A DNA stretch of 64,000 bases, taken from Armigeres subalbatus. Taxonomy: Eukaryota > Arthropoda > Insecta > Diptera > Culicidae. Position numbers and translations under genes: made by a program. This document shows positions 45,484-56,134 of the stretch, one piece after another (within the stretch, counting starts at the first letter, position 1; each line of letters begins with the position of its first letter). The notes under the pieces were generated by a model. It was not told where the DNA came from and made no database searches. It worked only from the letters and a program-made list of their open reading frames with translations. The DNA lies in contig NC_085140.1 in assembly GCF_024139115.2 (NCBI RefSeq), forward strand, positions 16,313,085 to 16,377,084, read 5' to 3'.

Positions 45484-45557
45484 CCCTTCGATGGGACTCG
45501 AACCCATGACCCTACAGTACGCTAGACTGGTGCTTTAACCAACTAAGCTACGAAGGA
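45484..45557 (-). tRNA. tRNA-like gene (anticodon AGC by position), left arm copy
   Basis: On the minus strand: acceptor TCCTTCG/CGAAGGG (one U-G pair), D stem GCTT/AAGC with AGTTGGTTA loop, anticodon stem-loop CCAGT-CTAGCGT-ACTGT (one mismatch), T arm ATGGG-TTCGAGT-CCCAT. The GGTTCGAGTCC B box is intact. Anticodon AGC would read Ala, but the body does not resemble a standard tRNA-Ala, so it is probably a transposon-borne derivative. Confidence 0.6.
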
Positions 45558-45819
45558 CCTCCGGCGGCCTGACCTCCGTCGGCCTCCGTCGGCCTGGCAA
45601 ATAGCTTACACAACCTCACTTGATCAGTACAGTTGCTGATGAAGAATGTGTACAGCCGCCAGACATTCTAAATACTCACGCTCCTCTAATGTGGACGTGT
45701 ACAATACACATGTGGAAGTATTGGCTTGAGAAAATGGATTGCGAGTGATTTGACTATGCGTCCAATTTGGGAATCTCGAGCTCGTTCAGTAGCCGCTAGG
45801 TTGCGAAGGCCGACGGAGG

Positions 45820-45893
45820 TCCTTCGTAGCTTAGTTGGTTAAAGCACCAGTCTAGCGTACTGTAGGGTCATGGGTTCGAGTCCCATCGAAGGG
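45820..45893 (+). tRNA. tRNA-like gene (anticodon AGC by position), right arm copy
   Basis: Identical by eye to the copy at 45484-45557 but on the + strand, with the same cloverleaf and A/B box layout. Both copies keep matched stems, which suggests recent origin, selection or arm-to-arm conversion. Confidence 0.6.
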
Positions 45894-46487
45894 AAAGTGG
45901 TTACCTCCAATACATTTTCCAAATCAATATCTTCCACATAACGTACATATCCACATATGAGTTTTCATAACATTGTAAAAAAAAAGACAAACATTTTTGT
46001 CAAGAAAAGCTGGATACCCAAGGAGAGTCATTTTTATTAAAAAAAATGTTTTTTAGACCAAAATTAAAGAGGGAGTGTTTGTTGGCCATCAAATAAGGAA
46101 ACTGTTAACAAATGATTCATTTAAAAAACAAAAACTTTCAACGCAAAAGAACTAAAAGCATGGAATGTGTTTGTAACCACTTTTTGGGGAACAACAAGTC
46201 TCCAGACTATGTAGAAATAATTGGCGAGCTGATTACTTCATACTCGGATTTGGGGTGCAATATGTCCCTTAAATTACATATTTCACATTCGCATTTGGAC
46301 TTTTTTCCCGAAAACATGGAAGATGTTTCTAACGAACTGGACGTGTTACAAAAAAAAAAGCTGAATTCAGCGAAAAAAATCTATCGAGTACATTAAAAAT
46401 GGTTGAAGGGAGCGAAAAAAAATCATTTTTGTTGGATTATCAATAGCAATCCCATGACATTTTTGATGAAATTTCCCAATACTGCTT

Positions 46488-46583
46488 CCCAAGTAACATT
46501 TTAGGTTTTATAACGCTCTTGAAGACCATATTTTACTCTTCAAGAGTGTTATAAAACCAGCATAAAACCAAAATGTTACTAGG
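46488..46583. repeat. 96-bp palindrome (AAGTAACATTTT ends)
   Basis: AAGTAACATTTTAGGTTTTA mirrors ATAAAACCAAAATGTTACTA, and AACGCTCTTGAAGA mirrors TCTTCAAGAGTGTT. Small MITE-like hairpin. Confidence 0.7.
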
Positions 46584-46589
46584 GTTGTC

Positions 46590-48530
46590 AATCCGTTCGT
46601 GGGTAAAAACTTGACAAAGGTTAACTCATTTACATAAATTCACTAACAAGTTTATGTCCCTCCGCTCTCCTACGGATGATCATTCTCTTGGTGTAGGACA
46701 ATAGTATTAGACTAAATTTATTGCCCTAGATCACGCCATTATTCTATAAAATAAGTTGTCGCCGAAAAATAAACATAAAAATTTTTTTTTTCCAATATCA
46801 GCTAAATCGGGCATATTTCACCCGCGGTTAGGGAACAGTTGTAGTTTTTGAAAATTTTGATTATTTATGAGCCAAACGCAAGTGGTTGAGAAACAACTAA
46901 TTAAAAAATATAGCGTGTCGACTTCCATTTTTCTCACGTGAGTCGACTGTGTAATTCTAATGGAAGTTATCGACAATTCTCACCCTGTTCGGAAAAGCAA
47001 ATCTAATAATTATATCTTTGCAAGCTCGGATGTCGAGATCTTATCTTCGATTCACAATAAAGTAGCAAAGCAACAAACCGTGCCACAATTTAGAAGTGCT
47101 ACCAAAGCGGACTGAGTGTGTATCATTTTTCCAGAACCACCAACCATAACCAATCCCAGTTTTCTCCAATTCACCTTCTCAATCTAACGGTCCCACGGTG
47201 GGGCAAATCCAATCCGACACACGTAACCCATCAAGCACCAATTTCCAACCAGCATGTGGTCATCCACGTCCACCGGGTTACGATGCCTCTTCAAATGGGG
47301 CCTCGTCAGCGTTATCCATGTCGTCACGATCGAAATTCTACCGTGCGCGCCTGTGTGTGTACCCCAAATATGTTGTTTCCTGTTGGGACCGGGCGGTGGC
47401 CAATACTCTTGATTGAATCAACCGGGCACCGATTTGGGGAGGAAGGCGAAGAAAGTTTTGGCCATCTCAACATTTATTTACTTTCTTTCATTAGCTCGCT
47501 ATTCGACTTTTTACATCAAGTCAGTACCTGAAGTACAGCAAGGAGCCAAATTTATCCAAAAGAAAAAAATGGAAACCTGAAAAAAACATCGTTGAACAGT
47601 GGTGAACGATCGAAGAGAGAAGTGATGAAACAAGTGTGTTAATAGTGATATTCGTTTGGAAAGGCAGTACATAGTTTAAATAATGGAAAGAGCAGTTCGT
47701 CGGAAGCAAATAAAACCGAGGATATGTTAGTGATAAACGGAAAATTAATTTTAATATGAAACATTCACCTCATTCAACAGATATACCCAAAAGCGGCACG
47801 ATTTAGATGCATTTTTGAACTCAATCAACTGATAATCATTTCAAAAACAAATTGTGTTGATACCAGAAATGTGTGTTCGAGATACATTAGACAGCGTGTC
47901 TGAATTATCTGAAGCGAATAGTTTTTTGTGCATTTTTTCCAGATGGAAATCATCTCGAAGATTGATTGTTTTTTAAAATTTCGAAAACATCATAAATTAT
48001 TATTGCTTTGTAACAAAAAAATACCAACTTGTAGCTTATCTAATTGATCACAAATTGTACTGAATATCCTTGAGCCCCAGAATTGGTATGAATTAATTTC
48101 TTTGTTCATGCTTCGAACCAAATAACACAAATCAATCAAAAGGTGCTTGATGCAGTTCTACAGAACCCCAGAAGGATTTCAAATTTTGAATATTAGCTTC
48201 CAATCAAAAGTCCGATTTTCGCCCTTGAAAAAGTATGTCTCAACAATCCGTTCATCATAATTCATATGATTACGTTTCTGGCATCAACACGGATTTCTAT
48301 CTCTGAAAGCATACGTCAAACACTCCAGCTTATAATTTTCCTTCATTCCGTTAGAAAAAAAAGTGTAATCAACGCTGTAATGACTGTTTCAAACTTTCAA
48401 CCAGCTCCACTTTGGTTACGGTTCAAGCCAACAAACACGACAACGACCGGAGAAAATACCTGCCCAGGATTCATCTAATCGATCAAACCAATGACCGCGT
48501 ATTGAGGAGCTGCGGCGAGGTTGCAATAAA
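46590..48530. other. Anonymous sequence, possibly host regulatory or UTR
   Basis: No recognisable protein. 47.1-47.5 kb is somewhat GC-richer with an open frame (47118-47531) lacking known motifs. 47.6-47.7 kb has AGTGGTGAACGATCGAAGAG and AAGTGATGAAACAAGTG, 5'-UTR-like in style. Confidence 0.3.
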
Positions 48531-48559
48531 CTAACAATCAAAACAGCAATCACCTTAAA

Positions 48560-48867
48560 TAAAGAGGGAAACATCTCTCGGAAGCCGGGCAGGAAAGCTT
48601 GCGTTTGTGTCTGCTCGTCGAAACAAGGTTAACATTGTAAGGAACAAAAAGCTCCAATTTTTCGTACCGAACCAGACGGAATCTGTGAGGAATTACGCTT
48701 TGATGTGTTAATCGGTGGTCTGCGTTTAAATGGTTTAGTTTTTTTTTCGGTGGAGAAGAAAAATCGTATAAACTACTTAAAGTGGTGCAGAAAGGCAGCA
48801 ATTTTCGAATCGTGGCGGCGAACCGAGGGAAACGCTGGGATGGGACTGCCTATGGTCGAAATTGAAG
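48560..48867 (+). other. Candidate host 5' exon ending at a splice donor
   Basis: UTR-like sequence leads to ATG at 48840 and nine codons (MGLPMVEIE) before AAG|GTACGTAT, a good 5' splice site at 48868. A longer in-frame Met exists at 48705, but its 5' part (LNGLVFFSVEKKNR) has no known motif. No second exon was found in the window. The boundaries are guesses. Confidence 0.25.
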
Positions 48868-48899
48868 GTACGTATCATAAATCTAGCGAGTTATAGAAA

Positions 48900-49960
48900 T
48901 CGTTGTTGCCCTCTTGTGATGATGAAAAAAGAGCCTCCGAAAAGCAGTTTGGGGAGTGTAGTCCAACATGAGTATTTTACAATGTTACGTTTTTCCCAAC
49001 AATAGGGAAACTTTTTCATTCTCCATACTATTTTAACACAAAAAAATCGATTCAATTAATTTGTTAATATACAGTCATTTGCTGATCAAATATCACAAAA
49101 ATACGGAGCATTCCCATTGGTTTTTCATCATTTTCATTTAGGAACATAAGATGAAAATGTAATGCGTAAGTTATTTTTGTTCCCATCAGGATCGGATTTT
49201 TTCGTAAGTGGTTCAGTTTTGACCATTTTCTCCCGTTGCATCGTGTGGTATTTTGGCCACGCCGCGCGCACCGTACGCGGAATGAAAGCGGCCAGCCCGA
49301 GAACCGTTTAGTACGCCTTCTTAACCAACCGTGGCAAGTGCGAGATTAGCGGAGTAACCCCTATGCTGTGGCGGGCTGGGCGTCATTGCGAAGTGGAGTA
49401 ACTGCGCGCAATTGCTATGTGGATGTTGATCCAATTAAGAGTTGAATGTGAATAAAACTTTTTTTTTTGCACGTATGCTAAATTGGGCCACCGGGATTCG
49501 GGGGTTTCACCAATGAGCGGAAAACAAAGTCTTAATTAAAATAAAACAAGGTGTGGGTCATTGTGTGGAAAGCTACATGTATGTAGATAATGTTTTCCTG
49601 TTAGAATTTCATGTATGTAAATAATATATTTCTTTTTGGGGCAAAAATTTACATTTAATAGGAAAAGAGAAAGATATTTTCTTTAGAAAACTTTATCCTT
49701 TCAGTTTTCTCGACAGTTCACAGAACTTTTTTACAGAAATAAAATGATTACTTTCGGTATTGTGGTCAGAAGATTCAAATTTATTTGTGATTCATTAGAA
49801 TTTTTTTAAGGTAAATAATTAGAAATTAACATTGATTAGAAATTCGGAGGGGTATTATCCGTGTAAAAGGTCTTGACACTCTCGTACCAACCTGCCAAAC
49901 TGTCAACAAAACAAAAAGAGACGATTCCAAACGAAAAATGCCCGAAAAAAATACGGAATT
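48900..49960. other. Anonymous sequence with a GC-rich patch
   Basis: 49250-49440 is CpG-rich (CACGCCGCGCGCACCGTACG) in AT-rich surroundings. No gene could be recognised. Confidence 0.35.
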
Positions 49961-49966
49961 ATGACA

Positions 49967-49992
49967 GATCTGGAAATCTGCTTTCTAATTCT
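49967..49992. repeat. 26-bp direct repeat flanking a retroelement, left copy
   Basis: Begins GATCTGGAAATCTG and ends TTCTAATTCT. The exact match is at 52491-52516. Confidence 0.75.
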
Positions 49993-51187
49993 GAGCATGA
50001 GCATGAGCATGAGCAGGATGACCATACAATTCGTAGTTGCTACTCCGTGATTGACCAGAACGATCGAAGTTGCACAAGGAACCAATAGATGGAGACTGGG
50101 AATGGTTTCACATCATCAATGTGCACAATGCGAGAGTTCTGTTATTCAAAGAGTCAATAACGGCGCCGGCCACGTCCTTATGGTCATCGGGGAAGGGAAG
50201 GAATATTTGTGTGACATTCGTTGTTACTAGAGACCGAGAACACCTCTGCATCTCCACGAATGTCACAGGAGTTGGACGTTGTTGGTAAGGATGGGTAAGG
50301 ATTAAAGTAACATAGGTCTGGATTCACATTGGTATGTGATGTGATCTATGAAACTAGGAACAATAAACATACAGACACTACTACAACACGGACAGAATTA
50401 TTAAGATACAGTTTTACTTAGTATAGAAACGAGTATTAGCTCATTTCTTGTTCTAGCACTGCTAGAACATATGATAGATATTATACTTTGATTACAGCTT
50501 ACACTACGTAAGAAATATAAAGCGGAGAGGAAGAAACATGTAGAGTAGAGTATTACCAATAACATGTTCCCATATCAATCATACATATTTGTAAAATGAG
50601 CGATTTCGTCGCAATATGTGTCATTTTTTTTCGACACCCTGTGTCAAAACATTTTCGACACCCTGGGCATAAATGTATCTTATGTGGGAACCACAATGCA
50701 TACACTAATAAGTTGAAAAACAGGCCAAGATTTTGTTGAAAACAGTTTGAGCTCCAATTAATTGTTTTTGATGGTGATTGATATTGGCACATGAGATTAA
50801 TTCAGGGAGCAGTAAACCTATGGACGGTGAGAAAAATGAAACCGGAGAGAGATCGCGTAGAAAAAAGTTATAAATATCTTCCAGTATTCTATTTGGTCTA
50901 TAATTATTAGCGGTTAAGATAAATGTGTAATTGTTTGACATTGTTGAGTAAAAAATTGACAAAATTCATTCAGCGACATATAGCGATTTAGTATTTCTAT
51001 TGTGTGTATTTGTTGAAGTATATTGACAGCTAATACAAAAATTGATACCTTGAAACATCGAATAATATCAAAATGTATCAATAACTACAACTATCTCAAT
51101 TCCCAATGACGTGTGTGTTACAGATCTTGCTAATTGTTCCATAAGCACTTCACTGTTCAAAGCCACAGAGAAGATTTCTTTTGATCT

Positions 51188-51704
51188 AGGGTAAAATGCC
51201 CAATAGTGGACCCCCTAGTAGCGAAATTTTGTTCTTCCTGGCATTAGAAGTGGAAATTTTCAAAATAATAATTTTGTGTGATATCGATATCTAATATCAA
51301 GCTCTGCATCTGCTCTTCACGATACATACATAAAACACTCAAATACTCCACGTTATTCGTTGAAATTAACATTTTAAAATCTGACTGTTGTTAAAATCGC
51401 CCTATTGTAGACCCCCTGGGGGTCCATAATAAGAAATTGCTTCCCTATAGTCGACACTTTATTTGATTTTTATGTTCCGTTTCGGGACGTTCTTCTTCCC
51501 TATTATGGACCCCCCAAAAATTTTCCTATATTGGACACTCTCGTGTTTATTTTTTATAGAATTTCTTAGCATTTCTAATCTACGTAATCAAATCATAGGA
51601 CTGTAATGTAGGTTCCCCCGATGGAATTTCATAGCAAAATGTTTACATTGTGCTGTAATAATGCAAAAATGGCTGGAGGGTCCACTATTCGGCACTTTAC
51701 CTCA
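51188..51704. mobile_element. MITE with GGTAAAATGCCCAATAGTGGACC ends
   Basis: The left end GGGTAAAATGCCCAATAGTG is mirrored by the right end CACTATTCGGCACTTTACCT-type sequence. Internal CCCTATTATGGACCCCC and CCTATATTGGACACTC motifs repeat the theme. About 517 bp, non-coding. Confidence 0.65.
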
Positions 51705-51852
51705 ACTGTACCTACGAATCGAAGACTTGAAAGGCTATGGGATCTATTGGCGTGTTGTGAGATAAATACAGCAGAAAAGACTTTAGTTGTGGTAGAAGTA
51801 AAAAAAAGTAAACAGAAAGAACACCTCTTTCGATACGAAAACTGATTTTAAG

Positions 51853-52140
51853 ATTTTAGTGGTATGTATTTACTTGTCACAAGAGGAGCCTGCACTACTC
51901 CATCCAACTCAGCTAACTCCACCATCCCCACTGCACCCCCGACAGACACGCACCCCGACCCCAACAGCAAGGCCACCCCCAGCGCCTCGCACTCGACTCG
52001 ACTTCGTATCTACTTGAAGTCGAGTCAAGCACGAGACACCGAAGACGGCCCCACCGCCGAGGCCGAAACACGCATCCGCCAAAGGCACAATAAAGTAGTG
52101 GAACCGAACGGAACAGCACAAGCTCGTCCTATGACCCCTT
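51853..52140. mobile_element. Snap-back MITE, T-to-C hypermutated copy
   Basis: Full-length relative of the element at 61.5 kb, with two arms meeting near 52000-52022. Compared with that copy, 51946-52002 has C at 13 of 16 T positions with one other change, and 52029-52088 has C at 12 of 13 T positions with three other changes. No C-to-T change occurs in these stretches. Diverged copies at 11.9, 20.5, 27.8 and 63.4 kb keep T where they can be compared, so T is ancestral. Confidence 0.85.
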
Positions 52141-52619
52141 TCGATCACACCACCCTCTTTAAAATAGAGCCTACAAAGGAAAAACAACATGAAACACGCT
52201 CACCAAATTCGTCTTCCGTTTTGCAGTTCGATGCCTGCAGGAACAGCACTTTAAATTTGCTAATGCACCATTCATATATATAAAAACTATACACGCGCTA
52301 CACGTTCGATCGTTATTAATATCCACGATACCCACTTAACAAATAGAAAAACACCATCAATAGAACACTGAATCGGCTGGGTGGCGTAGCCCGAATCACC
52401 ATCCGCCGAATTTTGCAAAATGCCAAAAACTAGACAAACCGACGCGCAAACAAAATTACGTGCGTTCACAACCATGGCACACTCGGATCTGATCTGGAAA
52501 TCTGCTTTCTAATTCTCAAGAAAAATTCCGAGTTTTTGAAACATAAGGTGATAATGAAAAAATGAAGGATGGTTTGACGCCTCAAACCTTTTGAAACTTC
52601 AAAGAAATTCCAAAAATTC

Positions 52620-55540
52620 CAGGCAAAAAAATCTTCTGAAAGAATTCTGAACTGAATTTGAAATCGAAATCAAAAGCATTTCCCTTAACAAATAGAATGA
52701 TTTTTTTTTAGAAATTCGAACGGATTTCTCTTGGATATTCATCCGAAATTCCAAAAGTAATTATTCTAAATTTTCACAAAATTTCCAGAGGAAATTCATT
52801 CGACTTTCCAGAGGAAAATAATTCGAATTTCCAAACAAAATTCATTCGAATTTCCAGAGGCAATTCATTCGATTTCCAGAGGAAATTCATCTCAATTTCC
52901 AGAGGAAATTCATTCGAATATCCAGGGGAAATTCATTCGATTTCCAGAGGAAATTCATCCGAATTTCCAGAGGAAATTCATCCGAATTTCCAGAGGAAAT
53001 TCATCCGAATTTCCAGAAGAAATTCATCCGAATTTCCAGAGGAAATTCATCCGAATTTCCAGAAGAAATTCATCCGAATTTCCAGAGGAAATTCATCCGA
53101 AATTCATTCGAATTCCAGAGGAAATTCATTCGAATTTCCAGAGGAAATTCATTCGAATTTCCAGAGGAAATTCATTCGAATTTCCAGAGGAAATTTATTC
53201 GAATTTCCAGAGGAAATTCATTCAAATTTCCAGAGGAAATTCATTTGAATTTCCAGAGGAAATTCATTTGAATTTCCAGAGGAAATTCATTTGAATTTCC
53301 AAAGGAAATACATTCGAATTTCCTGAGAAAATTCATTCGAATTTCCTGAGGAAATTCATTCGAATTGGAGGAAATTCATTCGAATTTCGAGGAAATTCAT
53401 TCGAATTTCCTGAGGAAATTCATTCAATTTCCTGAGGAAATTCATTCGAATTTCCTGAGGAAATTCATTCGATTTCCTGAGGAAATTCATTCGAATTTCA
53501 GAGGAAATTCATTCGAATTTCCAGAAGAAATTCATTCGAATTTCCAGAGGAAATTCATTCAATTTCCAGAGGAAATTCATTCAATTTCAGAGGAAATTCA
53601 TTCAATTTCAGAGGAAATTCATTCAATTTCAGAGGAAATTCATTTGAATTTCCAGAGGAAATTCATTCGAATTCCAGAGGAAATTCATTCAATTTCCAGA
53701 GGAAATTCATCTGAATTTCCAGAGGAAATTCATCTCAATTTCCAGACGAAATTAATTCAATTTCCAGAGGAAATTCATTCGATTTCCAGAGGAAATTCAT
53801 CTGAATTTCCAAGGAAATTCATTCAATTTCAAGGGAAATTCATTGAATTTCAAGGAAATTCATCTGAATTTCCAAGGAAATTCATTCAATTTCAAGGGAA
53901 ATTCATTCAATTTCCAAGGAAATTCATTCGAATTTCAAGGGAAATTCATTCAATTTCCAAGGAAATTCATCTGAATTCTCAAGGGAAATTCATTCAATTT
54001 CAAGGGAAATTCATTCGAATTTCCAAGGAAATTCATTCGAATTTCAAGGAAATTCATTCGAATTTCAAGGGAAATTCATTCGAATTTCCAAGGAAATTCA
54101 TTCAATTTCAAGGAAATTCATTCGAATTTCCAAGGAAATTCATTCAATTTCCAAGGAAATTCATTCGAATTTCAAAGGAAAATTCATTCGAATTTCCAAG
54201 GGAAATTCATTCGAATTTCCAAGGAAATTCATTCAATTTCAAGGAAATTCATTCGAATTTCCAGAGGAAATTCATTCGAATTTCCAAGGGGAAATTCATT
54301 CGAATTTCCAAGGGGAAATTCATTCGAATTTCCAAGGGGAAATTCATTCGAATTTCCAAGGGGAAATTCATTCGAATTTCCAAGGGGAAATTCATTCGAA
54401 TTTCCAACGGGAAATTCATTCGAATTTTCAAGGGGAAATTCATTCGAATTTCCAAGGGGAAATTCATTCGAATTTCCCCTTGGAAATTTACAGGAAATTT
54501 ATTCGAATTTCCAAGGAGAAATTCATTTAAATTTCCAAGGGGAAATTCATTCGAATTTCCAAGGGGAAATTCATTTGAATTTCCAAGGAGAAATTCATTC
54601 GAATTTCCAAGGGGAAATTCATTCGAATTTCCAAGGGGAAATTCATTCGAATTTCCAAGGGGAAATTCATTCGAATTTCCAAGGGGAAATTCACTCGAAT
54701 TTCCAAGGGGAAATTCATTCGAATTTCCAAGGGGAAATTCATTCGAATTTCCAAGGGGAAATTCATTCGAATTTCCAAGGGGAAATTCATTCGAATTTCC
54801 AAGGGGAAATTCATTCGAATTTCCAAGGGGAAATTCAATCGAATTTCCAAGGGAAATTTATTCTTATTTCCAAGGGAAATTCATTCGAATTTCCAAGGGA
54901 AATTCATTCGAATTTCCAAGGGAAATTCATTCGAATTTCCAAGGGAAATTCATTCGAATTTCCAAGGGAAATTCATTCGAATTTCCAAGGGAAATTCATT
55001 CGAATTTCCAAGGGAAATTCATTCGAATTTCCAAGGGAAATTCATTCGAATTTCCAAGGGAAATTCATTCGAATTTCCAAGGGAAATTCATTCGAATTTC
55101 CAAGGGAAATTCATTCGAATTTCCAGAGGAAATTCATTCGAATTTCCAGAGGAAATTCATTCGAATTTCCAGAGGAAATTCACTCGAATTTCCAGAGGAA
55201 ATTCACTCGAATTTCCAGAGGAAATTCACTCGCATTTCCAGAGGAAATTCACTCCAATTTCCAGAGGAAATTCACTCCAATTTCCAGAGGAAATTCACTC
55301 AAATTTCCAGAGGAAATTCACTCCAATTTCCAATGGAAATTCGCTCGAATTTCCAGAAAAAATTCACTCGAATTTCCAGAGGTAAGTTACTAGAAATTCC
55401 AGAGGAAATTCACTCCAATTTCAAGAGGAAATTCGCTCGATGAGATTCATCCGAATTGCTTTTCAGGGGAAATTCATTCGAAGTTCCAAAAAGAATTCAT
55501 TTGATTATCCGAAGGAAATTCAATCGAATTTCATTTGAGG
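52620..55540. repeat. 23/24-bp satellite (GGAAATTCATTCGAATTTCC core)
   Basis: Over 100 units of a partly palindromic core separated by short linkers. Blocks differ by linker: mainly CCAGAGG (23-bp period) at about 52750-53810 and again from 55120, mixed CCAAGG units between, CCAAGGGG (24-bp period) at about 54285-54850, and CCAAGGG (23 bp) at about 54850-55110. Because the unit has no stop codon in most frames, long meaningless frames arise on both strands, including 692 codons at 53365-55443. Confidence 0.92.
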
Positions 55541-55666
55541 AACGGTTCTATCACAAACGCCTGAAAGCTATAGACTCGAAATCCATTCGCCCGAATAGAC
55601 CAGACGCCAAAAATACAATTCTCAAAAAAACCCTTAATGCTTCCGGAAATAAAGATCGGAAATCAT

Positions 55667-55881
55667 AGGGTAACGATGGTATTTTGGACCTCTGAATATA
55701 TTTTGGACGTTTGGCTATATTTTGTTTAATTTGGTTCATGTGGTTAGAAATGTGATTATGAAAGAGGTCAAAGAGACACATGATTCCTATTTATTTAAAG
55801 AAAGCTAAGTCGAAAAACACGCAAAATATAACCAAAAGTCCAAAATATATTCAGATGTCCAAAATACATCATTTACCCTAA
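55667..55881. mobile_element. MITE with AGGGTAA ends and ~60-bp arms
   Basis: TAGGGTAACGATGGTATTTT and CTGAATATATTTTGGAC at the left are mirrored by GTCCAAAATATATTCAG and ATCATTTACCCTA at the right. Confidence 0.75.
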
Positions 55882-55895
55882 TCATTGTTGCATAA

Positions 55896-56130
55896 TTCAA
55901 GACAAAATTTTCAAAACGATTTATCTGCTTTTGTAAACAAAGATTTAAACGACGATTTGACAATTCTGATAGCTTTTCCCGCGAACCAACACCATCAATA
56001 GGTAGGTGAAGATTTCCGCTACCTGTTGATGGTGTTGGTTTGCGTGGGAGAGCTATCAGATTCGTCAAATCGTCGTTTGAATCTTTGTTTACAAAAGCAG
56101 ATATATCGTTTTGAAAATTTTGCCTTGAAT
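55896..56130. mobile_element. Foldback with ~115-bp arms
   Basis: TTCAAGACAAAATTTTCAAA, then GACGATTTGACAATTCTGAT and AACCAACACCATCAA, are mirrored by TTGATGGTGTTGGTT and the rest at the right, meeting around 56010. It lies 15 bp from the preceding MITE. Confidence 0.8.
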
Positions 56131-56134
56131 TGTA

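Larger units (their letters stand above)
45398..45979. mobile_element. Foldback element carrying a tRNA-like gene in each arm
   Basis: About 170 bp at the left (from TTTACAATGTTATGAAAACT) recur almost exactly inverted at the right (ending AACATTGTAAA). Each arm includes a 74-nt tRNA-like sequence, so the two point outward-to-inward in opposite orientation. The ~240-bp centre contains CTCCGTCGGCC repeats and no open frame. It interrupts the decayed gene at 44.3-46.4 kb. Confidence 0.85.
44285..46396 (+). pseudogene. Decayed, dispersed arthropod transposon-associated gene (unnamed family)
   Basis: Across frames the + strand encodes RKYDPVKFCFICGRLILKGQ near 44286, a second cysteine motif ECFFC near 44545, SEFSYESDSGDELHYCVNG near 44655, GWRLFIDASSKTLKAVLLPNG near 44965-45030, CFLCQWDSRARAIHY near 45210-45250, and after an insertion KIKEGVFVG near 46070 and GCNMSLKLHISHSHLDFFPEN near 46254-46316. 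I recognise this combination from uncharacterised proteins repeated in many arthropod genomes but know no formal family name. The paired CxxC motifs suggest zinc binding. Stops and frameshifts, plus the foldback at 45398-45979, make it non-functional. Confidence 0.6.
49993..52490 (-). mobile_element. Non-LTR retrotransposon insertion (2.5 kb), minus strand
   Basis: A 26-bp direct repeat flanks the segment. The left edge is GAGCAT repeated four times, i.e. on the minus strand a (ATGCTC)n 3' tail. Sequence next to the tail (49.99-50.4 kb) looks like a LINE 3' UTR. The right edge (52.2-52.49 kb), read on the minus strand, starts AGATCCGAGTGTGCC and looks like a LINE 5' UTR. Almost no ORF is left between, so the copy is internally deleted and hosts two MITEs (51188-51704 and 51853-52140). 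The unity of the insertion rests on the flanking repeat. Confidence 0.55.

Noticed and set aside
47118..47531. 137-codon open frame
   Set aside because: No motif or splice support; composition alone can explain it.
51909..52190. Open frames in the C-rich stretch near 52 kb
   Set aside because: They arise because T-to-C changes removed stop codons from a non-coding hairpin MITE.
53365..55443. A 692-codon open frame encoding a long repetitive protein
   Set aside because: It lies entirely in a 23/24-bp satellite whose unit lacks stop codons. Frames of similar type open on the other strand too, and the peptide only restates the repeat.
52750..55480. CRISPR-like array of short repeats
   Set aside because: No unique spacers: linkers are 3-6 bp and repetitive, and the genome is eukaryotic.
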